Below the pieces are notes generated by a model. That model did not search any database. It was not told where the DNA came from and saw only the letters and a program-made list of their open reading frames with translations. A stretch of 64,000 bases of DNA from Streptomyces scopuliridis RB72 (GTDB lineage Bacteria; Actinomycetota; Actinomycetes; Streptomycetales; Streptomycetaceae): NCBI RefSeq assembly GCF_000718095.1, contig NZ_JOEI01000002.1, positions 1 through 64,000 of the forward strand, read 5' to 3'. Below, one piece after another: positions 34,203 through 44,900 of this stretch. The translations under genes were made by a program, and so were the position numbers. How positions within the stretch are numbered: the stretch's first letter is position 1; the number at the start of each line of letters is the position of its first letter.

Positions 34203-34952
34203 TCAGCTGTCGGGACCGTCCGGGCCGTGGATGTCGTACGTATTCAGCCGCCCGCACATGCCGAACCTGCCCTGAGCCGCCGGGAGTCGGGCGTGCAGAC
34301 GCGCCTCGGCCAGATGTGTGGCGTCACCGGCGGCCAGCCGGTCGAGCTGGGCTCCGGTCTGCCGCGCCGCCTCGGCCGCGCCCTCCTCCCAGCGCGCCCG
34401 CCACTCCGCCACCCGGGGCCGTACGAGCGCGGCGGCCGACCGCTGGAAGTCGAGCAGGGGCCGCTCGTCGCCCGCCTCCCACGCGGTACGCAGCGCCGTG
34501 AACCCCTCGATCGCGAGATCACGCCGGCGGCGCGCGGCGGCGGCCTGCTCGGGCTCCGCCGCGTCCGGGATGCGCACGGCCCGCGCGTAGGTGTCCGGGT
34601 CGGTGAGGTACGCGGGCGGCAGGGTCAGCACGGCGTCCCCGGCCTCGGGCAGACCGTTGTTCTGCATCAGGACGACGATCCGTAGCCCGTCCTCGTTGAC
34701 GAGCCGGTGGATGGTGCCGGGTGTGAACCACACCAGCGACCCCGGCGCCAGTGGTGTGGTGTCGAGGCCCTCGGCGCTGAGCGTCTGCACGGCGCCCCGG
34801 CCCCCGGTCACCACATACGCCTCGGAGCAGGTGAGATGCAGATGCGGGGTGCCGCCGGAAGCTCCGTCGGCGGACTCCCAGTCGTACACACTCAGATGCG
34901 AGACCGCGACCGCCCCCGGAAGTCCGGCGAACCCCGCCGCCGGGCTCACCAT
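34203..34952 (-). CDS. Cupin-domain protein
   Basis: The protein is 249 residues. The cupin barrel covers about residues 15-105: TPHLHLTCSEAYVVTGGRGA gives the HxH and Glu of motif 1, and PGSLVWFTPGTIHRLVNEDG gives motif 2 with its His, so a metal site is likely. The C-terminal half (about 120-235) is a helical Ala/Arg/Glu-rich region ending FGMCGRLNTYDIHG. It is the last gene of the three-gene operon with the DUF6807 and Gfo/Idh genes, and its start overlaps the previous stop. Sugar-acid isomerase or sensor roles are typical of such neighbours, but nothing here fixes the substrate. Confidence 0.8.
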   Translation of the reverse strand: MVSPAAGFAGLPGAVAVSHLSVYDWESADGASGGTPHLHLTCSEAYVVTGGRGAVQTLSAEGLDTTPLAPGSLVWFTPGTIHRLVNEDGLRIVVLMQNNGLPEAGDAVLTLPPAYLTDPDTYARAVRIPDAAEPEQAAAARRRRDLAIEGFTALRTAWEAGDERPLLDFQRSAAALVRPRVAEWRARWEEGAAEAARQTGAQLDRLAAGDATHLAEARLHARLPAAQGRFGMCGRLNTYDIHGPDGPDS

Positions 34953-35926
34953 GACTGCCGCTCAAGGTAGTTGGCGATGTCGTCGCGCTCCCAGCGGCCG
35001 TCGGCCACGATCACCCGCCAGCGGCGGGTCAGTGTGTCACCCGGCTGGAGGACCAGTTCCTCGTAGAAGGCCCAGGAGGGGGCGACCGCCGCGAACGGAT
35101 CGCTGCGTACGAACCAGTGCGCGGGGTGCTGCCCGCCGGCCCCGGTGTGATCGTTCTCCGGCGCGTGCGCGAAGACGAGGGTGGCCTGTCCGTCGATGCC
35201 GTCGAACTCACCGCTGTACGCGACCCACGGGGCCTGGGTCCCCATCAGCTCCTCGCCCTCCAGCTCGGGGCCGAGCAGCCGACCGCCCCGGAAGGCACGC
35301 GGCCCGCGCCAGAAGAGACCGGTGTAGCCGGCCATCTCGCGCCCGGCGGTGGTGGGGCTGCCGAGGCGCAGCGGCTCGTCGCGCCGGTTGGTGATGGCGT
35401 CGGACCAGGTCAGCGTCCACGCACCGGCCTCGGTGTCGATGTCATGGATCTCGACACGGCGTGACTCGTCGGCCCACGCGTCGCCGTCGTGGTTGCGCCA
35501 CACCAGCCGCTCGGCGATGACGGCGCGCCCGCCGTCGGCCGACACCTCGTCGAAGCCCTCGTGGCTCATCGAGCCGACGCGCTCCGGCAGCGCGCGGTAA
35601 CCCTCGCCGTGCACATACGAGTTGCCGCCCCACAGATTCTGCCCCGACAGATGGGAGGCGGTGAGCTGGAGGCCCTTGTGCCAGCGGTGGTCGTTGGGGC
35701 GGTAGTCGGTGACCACACCGCCGGACAGCGTGCGCAGCGGATGCAGATACGGCTTGGGGGCCTCCCACGCCGACTCGGGCCGGTAGACATAGCTGAGCAG
35801 GGTGACCGCGCCGGAGCGCAGCTCGATCCGGTCGCCGTGCGTGTGGGCCAGCCGCAGTCCGGGCCCGGTGATGTCCGCCGCCGTGTCAGGCGCGTCCAGG
35901 GTGTGCGGCGTTCCTGATGGGGTCAT
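34946..35926 (-). CDS. DUF6807 (PmoA-like) protein
   Basis: The protein is 326 residues from the ATG at 35,926, which overlaps the stop of the Gfo/Idh gene. It contains SYVYRPESAWEAPKPYLHPL, DYRPNDHRWHKGLQL and the C-terminal PAHWFVRSDPFAAVAPSWAF. These are hallmarks of the DUF6807 family, often annotated PmoA although unrelated to the membrane methane monooxygenase subunit. Members usually sit in carbohydrate-use operons beside Gfo/Idh oxidoreductases, as here. There is no signal peptide. The function is not established. Confidence 0.85.
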   Translation of the reverse strand: MTPSGTPHTLDAPDTAADITGPGLRLAHTHGDRIELRSGAVTLLSYVYRPESAWEAPKPYLHPLRTLSGGVVTDYRPNDHRWHKGLQLTASHLSGQNLWGGNSYVHGEGYRALPERVGSMSHEGFDEVSADGGRAVIAERLVWRNHDGDAWADESRRVEIHDIDTEAGAWTLTWSDAITNRRDEPLRLGSPTTAGREMAGYTGLFWRGPRAFRGGRLLGPELEGEELMGTQAPWVAYSGEFDGIDGQATLVFAHAPENDHTGAGGQHPAHWFVRSDPFAAVAPSWAFYEELVLQPGDTLTRRWRVIVADGRWERDDIANYLERQSW

Positions 35927-37134
35927 ACGGGGATCTCCGTGACGGGGACGGGGCTCGGTGGTGCCCAGCCGGGGGCGCCGCCGTGCAGGGCGGTGTGGAA
36001 GGGGTCGCCGGGGCCGATCTCGCCGGCCCTGACGGTCGTGTCGGTGAACGCCGACTTGTAGAGCGCGGTGATCAGTTCGAGGCTGGTGCGGCCGTCGGCC
36101 CCACTGGCGCGCGGCCGGCGTCCGGCCCGCAGATCGGCGACGAGCGAACGGAGCTGGGCCAGATGCGAGCTGGGCACGTCCTCTCCCAGATCGCGCCAGC
36201 GGGCCAGTTCCTCGGCGTCCACATCGGGGGCCGGGGTGATCCGCCAGTCGTCGTTGGTGTAGCCGTACAGATGTGTGAGTTCGACGGTGGCGCGCTCGCA
36301 GTCGATACGGATGCGGCTGACCTCGTCGGGACTGAGCACGCTGTTGACGACGGTGGCCAGCGCACCGCTCTCGAAGCGTACGAGCGCCGTGGACACATCC
36401 TCGGTCTCGACGTCGTGCACCAGCCGGCCCGCCATGGCGCGTACCTCGGTCCAGGGCCCGAGCAGTTCGAGCAGCAGATCCATCTGGTGGATGCCATGGC
36501 CCATCGCGGGGCCGCCGCCCTCGCCGGCCCAGTTGCCGCGCCACGGCACGGAGTAGTAGGCGGTGTCGCGGTACCAGGTGGTCTGGCAGTGGGCGACCAG
36601 CGGACGGCCCATCGCCCGGTCGGCGATCAGGGAGCGCACCTGCCGAGCGCCGGAGCCGAACCGGTGCTGGAAGACGATCGAGGCGTACGGTCCACCGCCG
36701 CCCGCGCCCTCCTCGGACGCCTCCGCCGCCTGCCTCTCCGCCGCCTGTCTCTCGGCCGCCTCGATGGCGTCGAACTCGGCGAGCGAGGGGCACGGCGGCT
36801 TCTCGCACCACACCCAGGCGCCGGAGCGCAGCGCGGCCACGGTCTGCTCGCGGTGGAAGACCGGCGGCGTACAGATCGTGACCAGGTCGGGGCGCTGCTC
36901 GTCGAGCATGCGGTCGAGATCGGTGTACGGACGCGGGACGCCGCCGTCGGCGCAGAACGCCCGTACGGCCTCCTCGTCTATGTCGAAGGCGGCGACGATC
37001 TCGATCTCGTCGCGCAGCGCGCGGAGGGCCGGGAGATGCGCTCCCCTGGCGATCCCTCCCGTGCCGATGACGGCGGCGCGGATCCGCCGGTCTGTCAGGT
37101 TGCGCGGAGACGTCGCGAACACTCCCTTTCGCAC
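35923..37134 (-). CDS. Gfo/Idh/MocA-family oxidoreductase
   Basis: The protein is 403 residues. It has a Rossmann fold with RAAVIGTGGIARGAHLPALR, then VTICTPPVFH and CEKPPCPSLAEFDAIE (the EKP motif), and a C-terminal domain with GGGPAMGHGIHQMDLLLELL. An insertion of short repeats (AAERQAAERQAAEASEEGAG, about residues 123-145) lengthens the loop between the two halves. It is expected to oxidise or reduce a sugar or sugar derivative with NAD(P). It is the first gene of the operon, with a LacI-type operator upstream. Confidence 0.9.
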   Translation of the reverse strand: MRKGVFATSPRNLTDRRIRAAVIGTGGIARGAHLPALRALRDEIEIVAAFDIDEEAVRAFCADGGVPRPYTDLDRMLDEQRPDLVTICTPPVFHREQTVAALRSGAWVWCEKPPCPSLAEFDAIEAAERQAAERQAAEASEEGAGGGGPYASIVFQHRFGSGARQVRSLIADRAMGRPLVAHCQTTWYRDTAYYSVPWRGNWAGEGGGPAMGHGIHQMDLLLELLGPWTEVRAMAGRLVHDVETEDVSTALVRFESGALATVVNSVLSPDEVSRIRIDCERATVELTHLYGYTNDDWRITPAPDVDAEELARWRDLGEDVPSSHLAQLRSLVADLRAGRRPRASGADGRTSLELITALYKSAFTDTTVRAGEIGPGDPFHTALHGGAPGWAPPSPVPVTEIPV

Positions 37135-37142
37135 TCCTGGAT

Positions 37143-37190
37143 CTTTTGCGTCCTGCCATCTTTTGCGACACCGGATAGCAAGCGCTTTCC
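37143..37190 (-). promoter_or_regulatory. Operator region of the Gfo/Idh operon
   Basis: Two copies of ATCTTTTGCG (37,141-37,150 and 37,158-37,167) with a 17-base period are followed by GCAAGCGCTTTCC (37,178-37,190). On the coding strand this reads GGAAAGCGCTTGC, the classic LacI-family operator. It indicates repression relieved by a sugar signal. Confidence 0.65.
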
Positions 37191-37307
37191 ACGAGAAACG
37201 TAGGGTGGGCGTTCAGCGATGTCAACGGGTCGGATCGGGCGGGGCGGACGGGCCGCCGGCCCCTTGGAGCGCCCTTCCGGGCCCCCGCGCCAGGTCGAGA
37301 CCCGGCG

Positions 37308-37775
37308 TCAGGTCGAGACCCGGCGGCGCTCCAGGTCGAATACGGCCTGGACGCGCTTGCCGACCGGGACGCGCTCGGCGCCGAGGCGGTCGGCCAGCGC
37401 GTGAACGATCTCCAGACCGTGACCGCCCAGCCGGCCGGGGTCCTGGTCGTAGCGGTGCGGGAGGGTCGAGCTGCTGTCGTACACCGTCACGAGCACCTGC
37501 CGGTCCGTGCCCTCCAGCTCCAGCAGATACGGTCCATGGCTGTGCCGCTCGGCGTTGGTGACCAGCTCGCTGACCACCAGCAGCAGATCACCGGTCGTAC
37601 GGTCGCCGAGCACGGCGAACCACTCCGCCTCCAGCTGCTGCAGAAACCGGACAGCGAGCTGCCTGGCCTCGGCGATACAGCCGGGGTCCCCGCTGAATTC
37701 GGCTGCCTTGCGCAGTGGCCGCACGGAATCCGCGAGGGCCGCGAGGGCGGTACCGATAATGGACCGTTCGTTCAT
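37308..37775 (-). CDS. RsbW-like anti-sigma factor/ATP-binding protein
   Basis: The protein is 155 residues from ATG 37,775, with GGAG just upstream. It has the HATPase_c fold of the serine-kinase anti-sigma type: LLLVVSELVTNAERHSHGPY is the N box and DPGRLGGHGLEIVHALADRL the G2 region. The G1 DxGxG is weak (VYDSSSTLPH). Streptomycetes have dozens of these. They bind or phosphorylate STAS antagonists and release sigma factors or control development. The divergent STAS gene at 38,109 is a possible partner. Confidence 0.85.
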   Translation of the reverse strand: MNERSIIGTALAALADSVRPLRKAAEFSGDPGCIAEARQLAVRFLQQLEAEWFAVLGDRTTGDLLLVVSELVTNAERHSHGPYLLELEGTDRQVLVTVYDSSSTLPHRYDQDPGRLGGHGLEIVHALADRLGAERVPVGKRVQAVFDLERRRVST

Positions 37776-38108
37776 AGCTCCTGCCCCGCGCACCGGTGAG
37801 GGCGATAGGGGACCCCCTTCTCGGATCCCCTTATGCCCTTACACGCCGTCGGTATGCCCACCGGTTTCGTGAAGGGCGTCACGTACGGCCGGGACGCCGG
37901 GCGGCCACGGCCTTCGGCGGCGCGCTGCGCCGTGAGCAGCCGCGCGCTGTGCCGTGAACAAAGGCCAGGTCAGGCCCGGTTCACTCGCGGGTGGATCCTC
38001 CCTGGAGGGGATTGCGCCCCGCGCCCCGGAGGAGGACCGTTGGCGTACGACCACGGTGCTGGGCCGCAGTGCCGGAAATCACCTCGCCAGGACGCCCGGT
38101 ATGCCCCT
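37776..38108. other. Divergent intergenic region between anti-sigma and STAS genes
   Basis: These 333 bases carry no supported gene. The STAS reading frame stays open upstream of its ATG at 38,109, but that part lacks a ribosome binding site. The region should hold both promoters. No clear -35/-10 pair could be assigned by eye. Confidence 0.45.
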
Positions 38109-38417
38109 ATGACCTCTTCTCCCCCTGATCCCCTGACCATCGTCGTCACCACCCCCCGGTCCGACACGGTCGAGATCAGGCTCGACGGCGAGATGGACGA
38201 CGAGACGTCCTACGAAGTGGTGGACACCGTACGGCAGTTGCTGCGTACCCACCGGGGTGTGAGCCGGCTGGAGCTGCACTGCGGCCCCACCATGACGGGC
38301 GACGACCCGACGAGTCTGGCCGCGCTGCTGATGATCAGACGTCTCGCGGCGGCCGATGAGGTACGCGTCATCCTGACCGGACGTCAGCCGCTGCCGGGCG
38401 ACGGCGGGCCCGGCTAG
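38109..38417 (+). CDS. STAS-domain (anti-sigma factor antagonist-like) protein
   Basis: The protein is 102 residues from MTSSPPDPLTIVVTTPRSD. The STAS pattern is visible: VEIRLDGEMDDETSYEVVDT, then SRLELHCGPTMTGDDPTSLA and a C-terminal RLAAADEVRVILTGRQPLP. The phosphorylated Ser of classical antagonists (DSSGL motif) is replaced by GDDPTSL, where the Thr or Ser next to the Asp pair could still serve. It lies divergent to an RsbW-like gene. No other regulator is adjacent. Confidence 0.75.
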   Translation: MTSSPPDPLTIVVTTPRSDTVEIRLDGEMDDETSYEVVDTVRQLLRTHRGVSRLELHCGPTMTGDDPTSLAALLMIRRLAAADEVRVILTGRQPLPGDGGPG

Positions 38418-38582
38418 GGCGGCCGGGGGCGCATCCAGGGCGGCCGGGCGGGCGCTCTTGCCCCGGTGGCGACGGTACACAGGGCGGGGTTTCATGGAAG
38501 GCAGGGGAAGGCGGGGTATCGCCCTGCGCACAGAAAGCAGAGAAAGCAGAGAAACCAAGGAAAAAAGAAAGCGGGTTCCCTC

Positions 38583-39416
38583 ATGCCATTCGTCACCGTC
38601 GGGCAGGAAAACTCCGGCTCCATCGACATCTACTACGAGGATCATGGCAGCGGACAGCCCGTGGTCCTCGTCCACGGCTACCCGCTCGACGGACACTCGT
38701 GGGAGAAGCAGGAGCGGGTGCTGCTGGAGGCGGGGCATCGCGTCATCACCTACGACCGGCGCGGCTTCGGCCGTTCCAGCCAGCCTGTCGTCGGCTATGA
38801 CTACGACACCTTCGCCGCGGACCTCAACGCCCTCCTCGACCACCTCGGCCTACCCGATGTGGTGCTGGCCGGCTTCTCCATGGGCACCGGCGAGGTCACG
38901 CGCTATCTCGGTACGTACGGCTCGGGACGGGTCAGCAAGGCCGTGCTGATGGGCGCCATCCCGCCGTTCCTGCTCAAGACCGACGACAACCCCGAGGGCG
39001 TCGACCGCTCGGTCTTCGAGGGGATCAAGGACGCCGTGGTCACCGACCGGCCGGCCTATTTCAAGGACTTCCTCGACAACTTCTACAACGTCGACGTGTA
39101 CCGCGGCACCCGCGTCAGCGACCAGGCGTGGGCGAGCAGCTTCAACACCGCCGTCGCCGCCTCCGCCCATGCCGCCTACGCCTGTGTCGACACCTGGCTG
39201 ACGGACTTCCGCGAGGATCTGCCCGGGATCGACGTACCGGTCCTGCTGATCCACGGGACCGCCGACCGCATCCTTCCGTACCCGAACACCGCCAAGCGGC
39301 TTCCCGGGCTGATCAAGGACCTGACGTTCGTGACGGTCGAGGACGGCCCGCACAACATCGCCTGGACCCATCCGGAGATCGTCAACCCAGCGCTGCTCGA
39401 CTTCCTCAAGACCTGA
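38583..39416 (+). CDS. Cofactor-free haloperoxidase-type alpha/beta hydrolase
   Basis: The protein is 277 residues from MPFVTVGQENSGSIDIYYED, nearly the start of the streptomycete bromoperoxidase BPO-A2. The nucleophile elbow is VVLAGFSMGTGEV (Ser about 98), the Asp lies in LLIHGTADRILPYP, and the His in VEDGPHNIAWTHPE. The frame is open further upstream, but only this ATG, after the purine-rich stretch AAGGAAAAAAGAAAGCG, gives the family start. Such enzymes are perhydrolases that can oxidise halides through a peracid. The true role is probably ester or lactone hydrolysis. It is a single gene, convergent with nhaA. Confidence 0.9.
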   Translation: MPFVTVGQENSGSIDIYYEDHGSGQPVVLVHGYPLDGHSWEKQERVLLEAGHRVITYDRRGFGRSSQPVVGYDYDTFAADLNALLDHLGLPDVVLAGFSMGTGEVTRYLGTYGSGRVSKAVLMGAIPPFLLKTDDNPEGVDRSVFEGIKDAVVTDRPAYFKDFLDNFYNVDVYRGTRVSDQAWASSFNTAVAASAHAAYACVDTWLTDFREDLPGIDVPVLLIHGTADRILPYPNTAKRLPGLIKDLTFVTVEDGPHNIAWTHPEIVNPALLDFLKT

Positions 39417-39426
39417 CCGGCACGGG

Positions 39427-41319
39427 TCAGGAAGACTCGCCCAGGAAGGAGCGTGCCTTGGCGGCGCGTACGGCGACGGTGAGGGCGTCGATGTCGTACG
39501 CGCCGTGGTGGCGCTTCCCGTTGACGAAGAACGTGGGGGTGCCCGACACACCGCTCGTATCGGCGCCTTCGACATCCTCGGCGACCCGTGCGGCTCCCTT
39601 GTGCGACCGCAGATGCCGGTGGAACCGGTCGCGGTCGAGCCCCAGCTCCTCCGCGTAGCCGACCAGATCGGCGGCCCGCAGCGCGTCCTGGCGGCCGAGC
39701 AGGAGATCGTGCATTTTCCAGAAGGCGCCCTGGTCCGCCGCGGCCTCGACCGCCTCCGCCGCGAGCTGGGCGTTCGGGTGGACGTCGTTGAGCGGGAGAT
39801 GGCGCCAGACGTACCGGACGTTCCCGAAACCGGCGAGCAACTCGCGGATCACCGGCTCGGCCTGCCCGCAGTACGGGCATTCGAAATCGCCGTACTCGAC
39901 CACGGTCACCGGTGCCTCCCGCGGCCCGCGCACATGGTCGCGGTCCGGGTCCACCGGTTCGGAGAGATCGACGATCTGCTCGGCGTTGCCCAGCAGGGCC
40001 CGGATCCGGCGCTGCCGGGGCAGCGCTCCGATGACGCGCGTGACGAGCCAGGTGGCGGCGAACGAGCAGATCACCACGGCGAGAATGCCGATCTTGGCCT
40101 GCTCCAGCTGTTCGCTGTCGAAGGCGAGGGTGGCGATCAGCAGCGAGACCGTGAAGCCGACTCCGGCGATGGTGCCACCGGCCGCGGTGGCGCCCCAGCC
40201 GACCGGCGGGCGCAGCCGGCCGTGGCTCAGCCGGGTCGTCAGCAGCGCGGCGCCGAGGATACCGAGGGGCTTGCCCAGCACATAGCCGCACAGGATGCCG
40301 AGGGTGATCGGCGACTCGAAGGCCCGTGCCAGCTGGCTTCCGCTGAGAGTGATACCGGCGTTGGCCAGTGCGAAGACGGGCACGATCACATAGCTCGTCC
40401 AGGGGTGGTACATCCGCTGGAGCCGCTCGTTCGGCGAGATCGCCGAGGCGATCCCGAGCCGCGCGGTTCGTTCCAGCTCCGGGGTCGGCTGCTCACGGAA
40501 GAGCCGGAACAGTCCGCTCGCCCGTTCGAGATCGCTGCGCGAGGCGGGGTACGCGAAGATCAGCAGCCCCATCGCCAGACCGGTCACGACCGGGTCCACC
40601 CCGGATTGCAGCATCGCCACCCAGATGGCCACCGCCAGCACGCCGTACACCGCGCCCCGGCGCACTCCCACGGTCCGCAGCAGCAGGACGAGCCCGAAGA
40701 TCAGCACGGCCACGACCAGCGCGAGCACATGGATGCGCCCGCTGTAGGCGATCGCGATCACACCGAGCGCCACGAAGTCGTCCACGACGGCGACCGTCAG
40801 GATGAAGACCCGCAGCCCGCGCGGCAGCCGGGTGCCGAAGACGGCGAGCATGCCCAGTGCGAACGCGGTGTCCGTCGACATGGCGGCGCCCCAGCCGTGC
40901 ACCGAGCTGTGTCCGGCGTTGAAGGCCAGGAAGATGGCGACCGGTACGAGCATTCCGCTGACGCCGGCGAGCATCGGGAGCGCGACCCGTTTCCGTTCGC
41001 GCAGTTCCCCCATGTCGAACTCGCGGCGGGCCTCCAGGCCGACGACGAAGAAGAACAGCGTCATGAGTCCGCTGTTCACCCATTCGCGCAGCTCCAGCGA
41101 GATCCCGACGGAGCCGATACGGACCGAGAACACCGTCCGCCAGAACTCCTCGTACGTCCCCGGGCCCGCGTTGGCCCAGACGAGCGCCGCGAGGGCCGCG
41201 GCGAGCAGAACGGCCGCGCTGCCCGTCTCCGTACGCAGGAAGTCGCGCAACGGGGTGCGCATCTCGTCGCCGCGCTCGGTCTGGCCGGAGAGCTTCGGGG
41301 TCGACGGGTCCGCAGTCAC
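39427..41319 (-). CDS. nhaA: Na+/H+ antiporter NhaA fused to a thioredoxin (DsbA-like) domain
   Basis: The protein is 630 residues. Residues about 15-430 form the NhaA membrane domain with eleven or twelve spans. It has the conserved [17 protein letters not shown] segment and the Asp pair in [16 protein letters not shown] (about 175-180), needed for ion exchange. The last 200 residues are a soluble DsbA-like domain: [20 protein letters not shown] has the CxxC near residue 481, and [16 protein letters not shown] has the cis-Pro. This fusion is common in actinobacteria. The thioredoxin part may react to redox state at the membrane. Confidence 0.93.
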   Translation of the reverse strand: MTADPSTPKLSGQTERGDEMRTPLRDFLRTETGSAAVLLAAALAALVWANAGPGTYEEFWRTVFSVRIGSVGISLELREWVNSGLMTLFFFVVGLEARREFDMGELRERKRVALPMLAGVSGMLVPVAIFLAFNAGHSSVHGWGAAMSTDTAFALGMLAVFGTRLPRGLRVFILTVAVVDDFVALGVIAIAYSGRIHVLALVVAVLIFGLVLLLRTVGVRRGAVYGVLAVAIWVAMLQSGVDPVVTGLAMGLLIFAYPASRSDLERASGLFRLFREQPTPELERTARLGIASAISPNERLQRMYHPWTSYVIVPVFALANAGITLSGSQLARAFESPITLGILCGYVLGKPLGILGAALLTTRLSHGRLRPPVGWGATAAGGTIAGVGFTVSLLIATLAFDSEQLEQAKIGILAVVICSFAATWLVTRVIGALPRQRRIRALLGNAEQIVDLSEPVDPDRDHVRGPREAPVTVVEYGDFECPYCGQAEPVIRELLAGFGNVRYVWRHLPLNDVHPNAQLAAEAVEAAADQGAFWKMHDLLLGRQDALRAADLVGYAEELGLDRDRFHRHLRSHKGAARVAEDVEGADTSGVSGTPTFFVNGKRHHGAYDIDALTVAVRAAKARSFLGESS

Positions 41320-41467
41320 CTCACCATTCTCCTGCGGCCCCGGCCCGACGGCTCAGTGACCGAGCCGCGCCATGGATCGCCGGATCGGTGAACTCGACTT
41401 CCGCACAAGGGACTTGGTGCTGCTAACCTCGTGTGACTGGGCAGTTACTGCATACGTGGAGGGGCGT

Positions 41468-41911
41468 GTGAAGGTAACGCTGGCCGTGAGCGGCCCCGGC
41501 GAGGACACGGACGGGGCGTCGAGCGATCTGCGCCGCTGGCTGCGACGCCATCCCGAGCTACGGGACCGGATCACCCGGGAGCCCGCGGCCGAGCCCGCGC
41601 CCGGATCCATGGGGGCGGCGGGCGAGCTGGTGTCGCTGCTGCTGGCGCCCGGCGGGCTCACCGCCGCGCTCGCCGCGGCGGTGGTGGCCTGGCTCCAGAA
41701 CCGCCGGGGCAACCAGACCGTCACGATCACACTGCCCGACGGCACGCAGGTCACCGTCTCCTCCGAGCGGGTGCGTGATCTGAGCGCGGAGGGCTCCGGA
41801 GAGCTGGCGGAGCGCGTCGCGCAGGCGATCCAGCGGCGCCCGGACGCCACGGACGACCGTACGGACCGGGACGCGGCGAGCGGCACCCCTGCCGAGCCGG
41901 ACAGAACCTGA
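41468..41911 (+). CDS. EACC1-type effector-associated protein
   Basis: The protein is 147 residues from the GTG at 41,468 with GGAGGGG just upstream. It contains DLRRWLRRHPELRDRITREP, then a hydrophobic ELVSLLLAPGGLTAALAAAV, then VAWLQNRRGNQTVTITLPDG and TQVTVSSERVRDLS. This matches the effector-associated constant component 1 described for bacterial and actinobacterial conflict systems, where it accompanies caspase-like or other effectors and is thought to tether or regulate them. It ends 24 bases before the caspase-nSTAND gene, so the two form one operon. Confidence 0.82.
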   Translation: MKVTLAVSGPGEDTDGASSDLRRWLRRHPELRDRITREPAAEPAPGSMGAAGELVSLLLAPGGLTAALAAAVVAWLQNRRGNQTVTITLPDGTQVTVSSERVRDLSAEGSGELAERVAQAIQRRPDATDDRTDRDAASGTPAEPDRT

Positions 41912-41935
41912 GACGTGGACGGGGGATCTTGAGGC

Positions 41936-44900
41936 GTGGACGAGGGATACGGAAGACATCTGACCGGATCCGACTGTCACGCCGTCGTGGTCGGTACGGG
42001 GCGCTACCAGGCAGGGTCACGGCTGACGGATCTGCCGAGTGCCACACGCTCCGCCGCCGGTCTCGCCGCGGCGCTGCACACGGTATGCGGCATGCCCGAG
42101 GATCAGGTCCAGCTGATCACCGATCCCGCCGGCCCGACGGACGTACTCGCGGCGGTGGAGGCGGCCGTCGACCGGGCGGAGGGCGGAGTCGTCGTCTTCT
42201 GCTTCGCCGGCCACGGTCTGCTGGGCCCCGGGGACCAGCTGTATCTCGCGACCGGCACCACCTCGGCGCACAGCACCGTCCACGCCGTCCCCTACGCCGA
42301 GATCCGGAATCTGCTGAGCGCGGCCCCCGTACGGCCCGTGGTGATCCTCGACTGCTGCTTCTCCGGGCTGGCGGAGGCCGCCCAGCAGGGGCCGCGCCGG
42401 GACCCGTATGTCTCGGCGCGGCCGGACGGCAGCTACCTCCTGACGTCCGCCACGCACTACGCCTCGGCCTTCGCCCCGGAGGGCGCGCGGGACACGCTGT
42501 TCTGCGGCGAGCTGCTGCGCCTGCTGCGGGAGGGGGACGCGGGCGGCCCGAAGTGGTTCACGCTGGCCGATGTCTACCGCCATCTCGACCGGCGGCTGCA
42601 GGGCGCGCCGGCCCGTCCCCACGCGGACACCGTCGGGCGGATGGGCGATCTCGTCCTCGCCGCCAACCCGCGCTACGCGCCGGCGGCCGAGCCGGACCCG
42701 GAGCCCGCGGACCGGGTCCAGGACGAGAGTCCGTGCCCGTACCCGGGGATGCGGCCCTTCCTGCCCGAGCAGCGTCATCTCTTCTTCGGACGCGAGGAGT
42801 TGACGGAGGCGCTGCTCGACCGGGTGACGCGTACGGAGCCGGACGGGCCCGTGGTGCTGGTGGGTCCGTCGGGCGTGGGAAAGTCCTCGCTGCTGCGCGC
42901 CGGTCTCGGTGCGGCGCTCGGGGCGGCGGAGCCGGGGCCCGTACTGCTGGTGGCGGCGCCCGGCTCCCGCCCGTTCCATACCGTGACCGCTCGGTGGGCG
43001 GAGGCGGTGGGCCGGCCCTTCGGCGAGGTCGAACACGCCCTGGGGGCAGGGCGGTTCATCGGGCCGGACGACGGCGGGCGGGGGCCCGGCATTCTGGTGA
43101 TCGACCAGTTGGAAGAGATCTTCACGCACTGCGAGGACACCGAGGAGCGTGAGCTGTTCATCCGCGCGGTGGCGGGTGAGGAGGGCTCCGCCGGCCGGGC
43201 CGCGGGCACGGGGCCGCGGATCGTACTCGGACTGCGCGCCGACTACTTCGGACACTGTCTGCGCGATCCCCGGTTGTCGCGTGTCGTACGGGCGGGGCAG
43301 TTCACCGTACCCACGATGAGCGAGGACGAACTGCGGTCGGCCATCGAGCGGCCGGCCGCGTACGCGGGGCTGCGGCTGGAGGACGGCCTGTCCGACCTGC
43401 TGCTGCGTGAACTGCACGAGGCGCGGGGCGGTGCCGGTGACGCCATCGCGCTTCCGTTCCTGGCCCACGCCCTCCAGGAGACCTGGGCGGGCCGACGCGG
43501 CTCGCTGCTGACCTTCGGCGGGTACCAGGCGACGGGAGGCATCGGCTCGTCCGTGGCGCGAGTCGCCGAGCGGATCCATGGCTCACTCGACGCCGGGGGC
43601 CGCCGTGAGCTGCGTGAACTGTGCCTGCGCATGGTGCGGTTGGTGGACGGCCAGGGAAAGGCCGTACGGCGCCGGGTCCGCACGGACGAGTTGGGGACGG
43701 GCACGGCTCTGCTCGGTCTGCTCACGGACGCGCGGCTCGTGGTCGTGGACGACGGAGAGGCGCAGCTCTGTCACGACTCGCTGCTCTACGGCTGGCCGCG
43801 ATTACGGGACTGGATCAACACGGATCTCGACGGGCTGCTGGTACGCCGCCGACTGGGCGAGGCGGCCGACGCCTGGGCCGAGACCGGACGGCCCCCGAGC
43901 GGTCTGTACGCGGGCGAGCATCTGGCGGCGGCCCGCTCCCTGACGGAGGACGACGGTCACACCCTGCCCATGCGGCCGGTGGAGCGGGACTTCCTCGGCG
44001 CCAGCGGCCGGGCGGAACGGCGGAAGAGGAACCTGCTGACCACGGGCGTGGCGGTCGTCCTGGCGCTGGCCCTGCTGGCGAGCACGCTGGCGGTCATGGC
44101 CCGCCGGTCGCAGCAGGAGACGGCGGAGCGGGAAACGGTGCTGATCGCCGGACAGCTGGCCACGCAGGCCGACATCATGCGGGAGCGCGATCCGCAGACG
44201 GCGTTCCGGCTGAGCCTGGCCGCGTACCGCACCGCGGAGATCCCGGAGACGCGCTCCAGCCTCTACGCCTCCTACATGTCCCTGGCTCCGGCCGACCTCA
44301 AAGGGGGCGTCGACGAGCCCGTTCTCAATGTGGCGTTCAGCTCCGACAGCAAAGTGCTGGGCACCGGCCATCGGGGCGGACGGGTGCAGCTGTGGGACAT
44401 CGCCCGCCCGGCGGCGCCACGCAAGGCGGCGGCGCTGGACCTCGACGACGCGGCCGTCATCGCGTTCCATCCCCGGTCGCGGCTCCTCGCCGTGCAGACG
44501 AGGAAACGGCTGACCGTATGGGACATCGCCGACCCCCGGAAGCCGCGGCGGCTCGCCGAGCGCGGGACACCCGAGGGGATCGCGTTCACACTGGCCTTCA
44601 GCCCGGACGGCCGGACGCTGGCGAGCGGCAGTGAGAAGGGCCGGCTCCGGCTGTGGGACGTCACCGCACCCGCCCGCCCCGAACTGCGCGCGGAGCGGAC
44701 CGTGGCGGCGGTCGAGCTGATATCGCTCTCCTTCAGCAATGACGGGCGGCTGCTGGTCACCGGGAACGGCCGGAGCGGGGCGGAGAGCGCCACTCCGGCC
44801 CAGGTGAAACTGTGGGACGTACGCGATCCCGGCCGGCCCGTGCGGCTCTCGACCGGCACCACCGACTCGGTGATGGCGATCGCCTTCCATCCGCGACGCG

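Noticed and set aside
39505..41391. A 628-codon plus-strand frame opposite nhaA
   Set aside because: Its product is low-complexity Arg/Gln/His-rich; NhaA and thioredoxin motifs are on the other strand.
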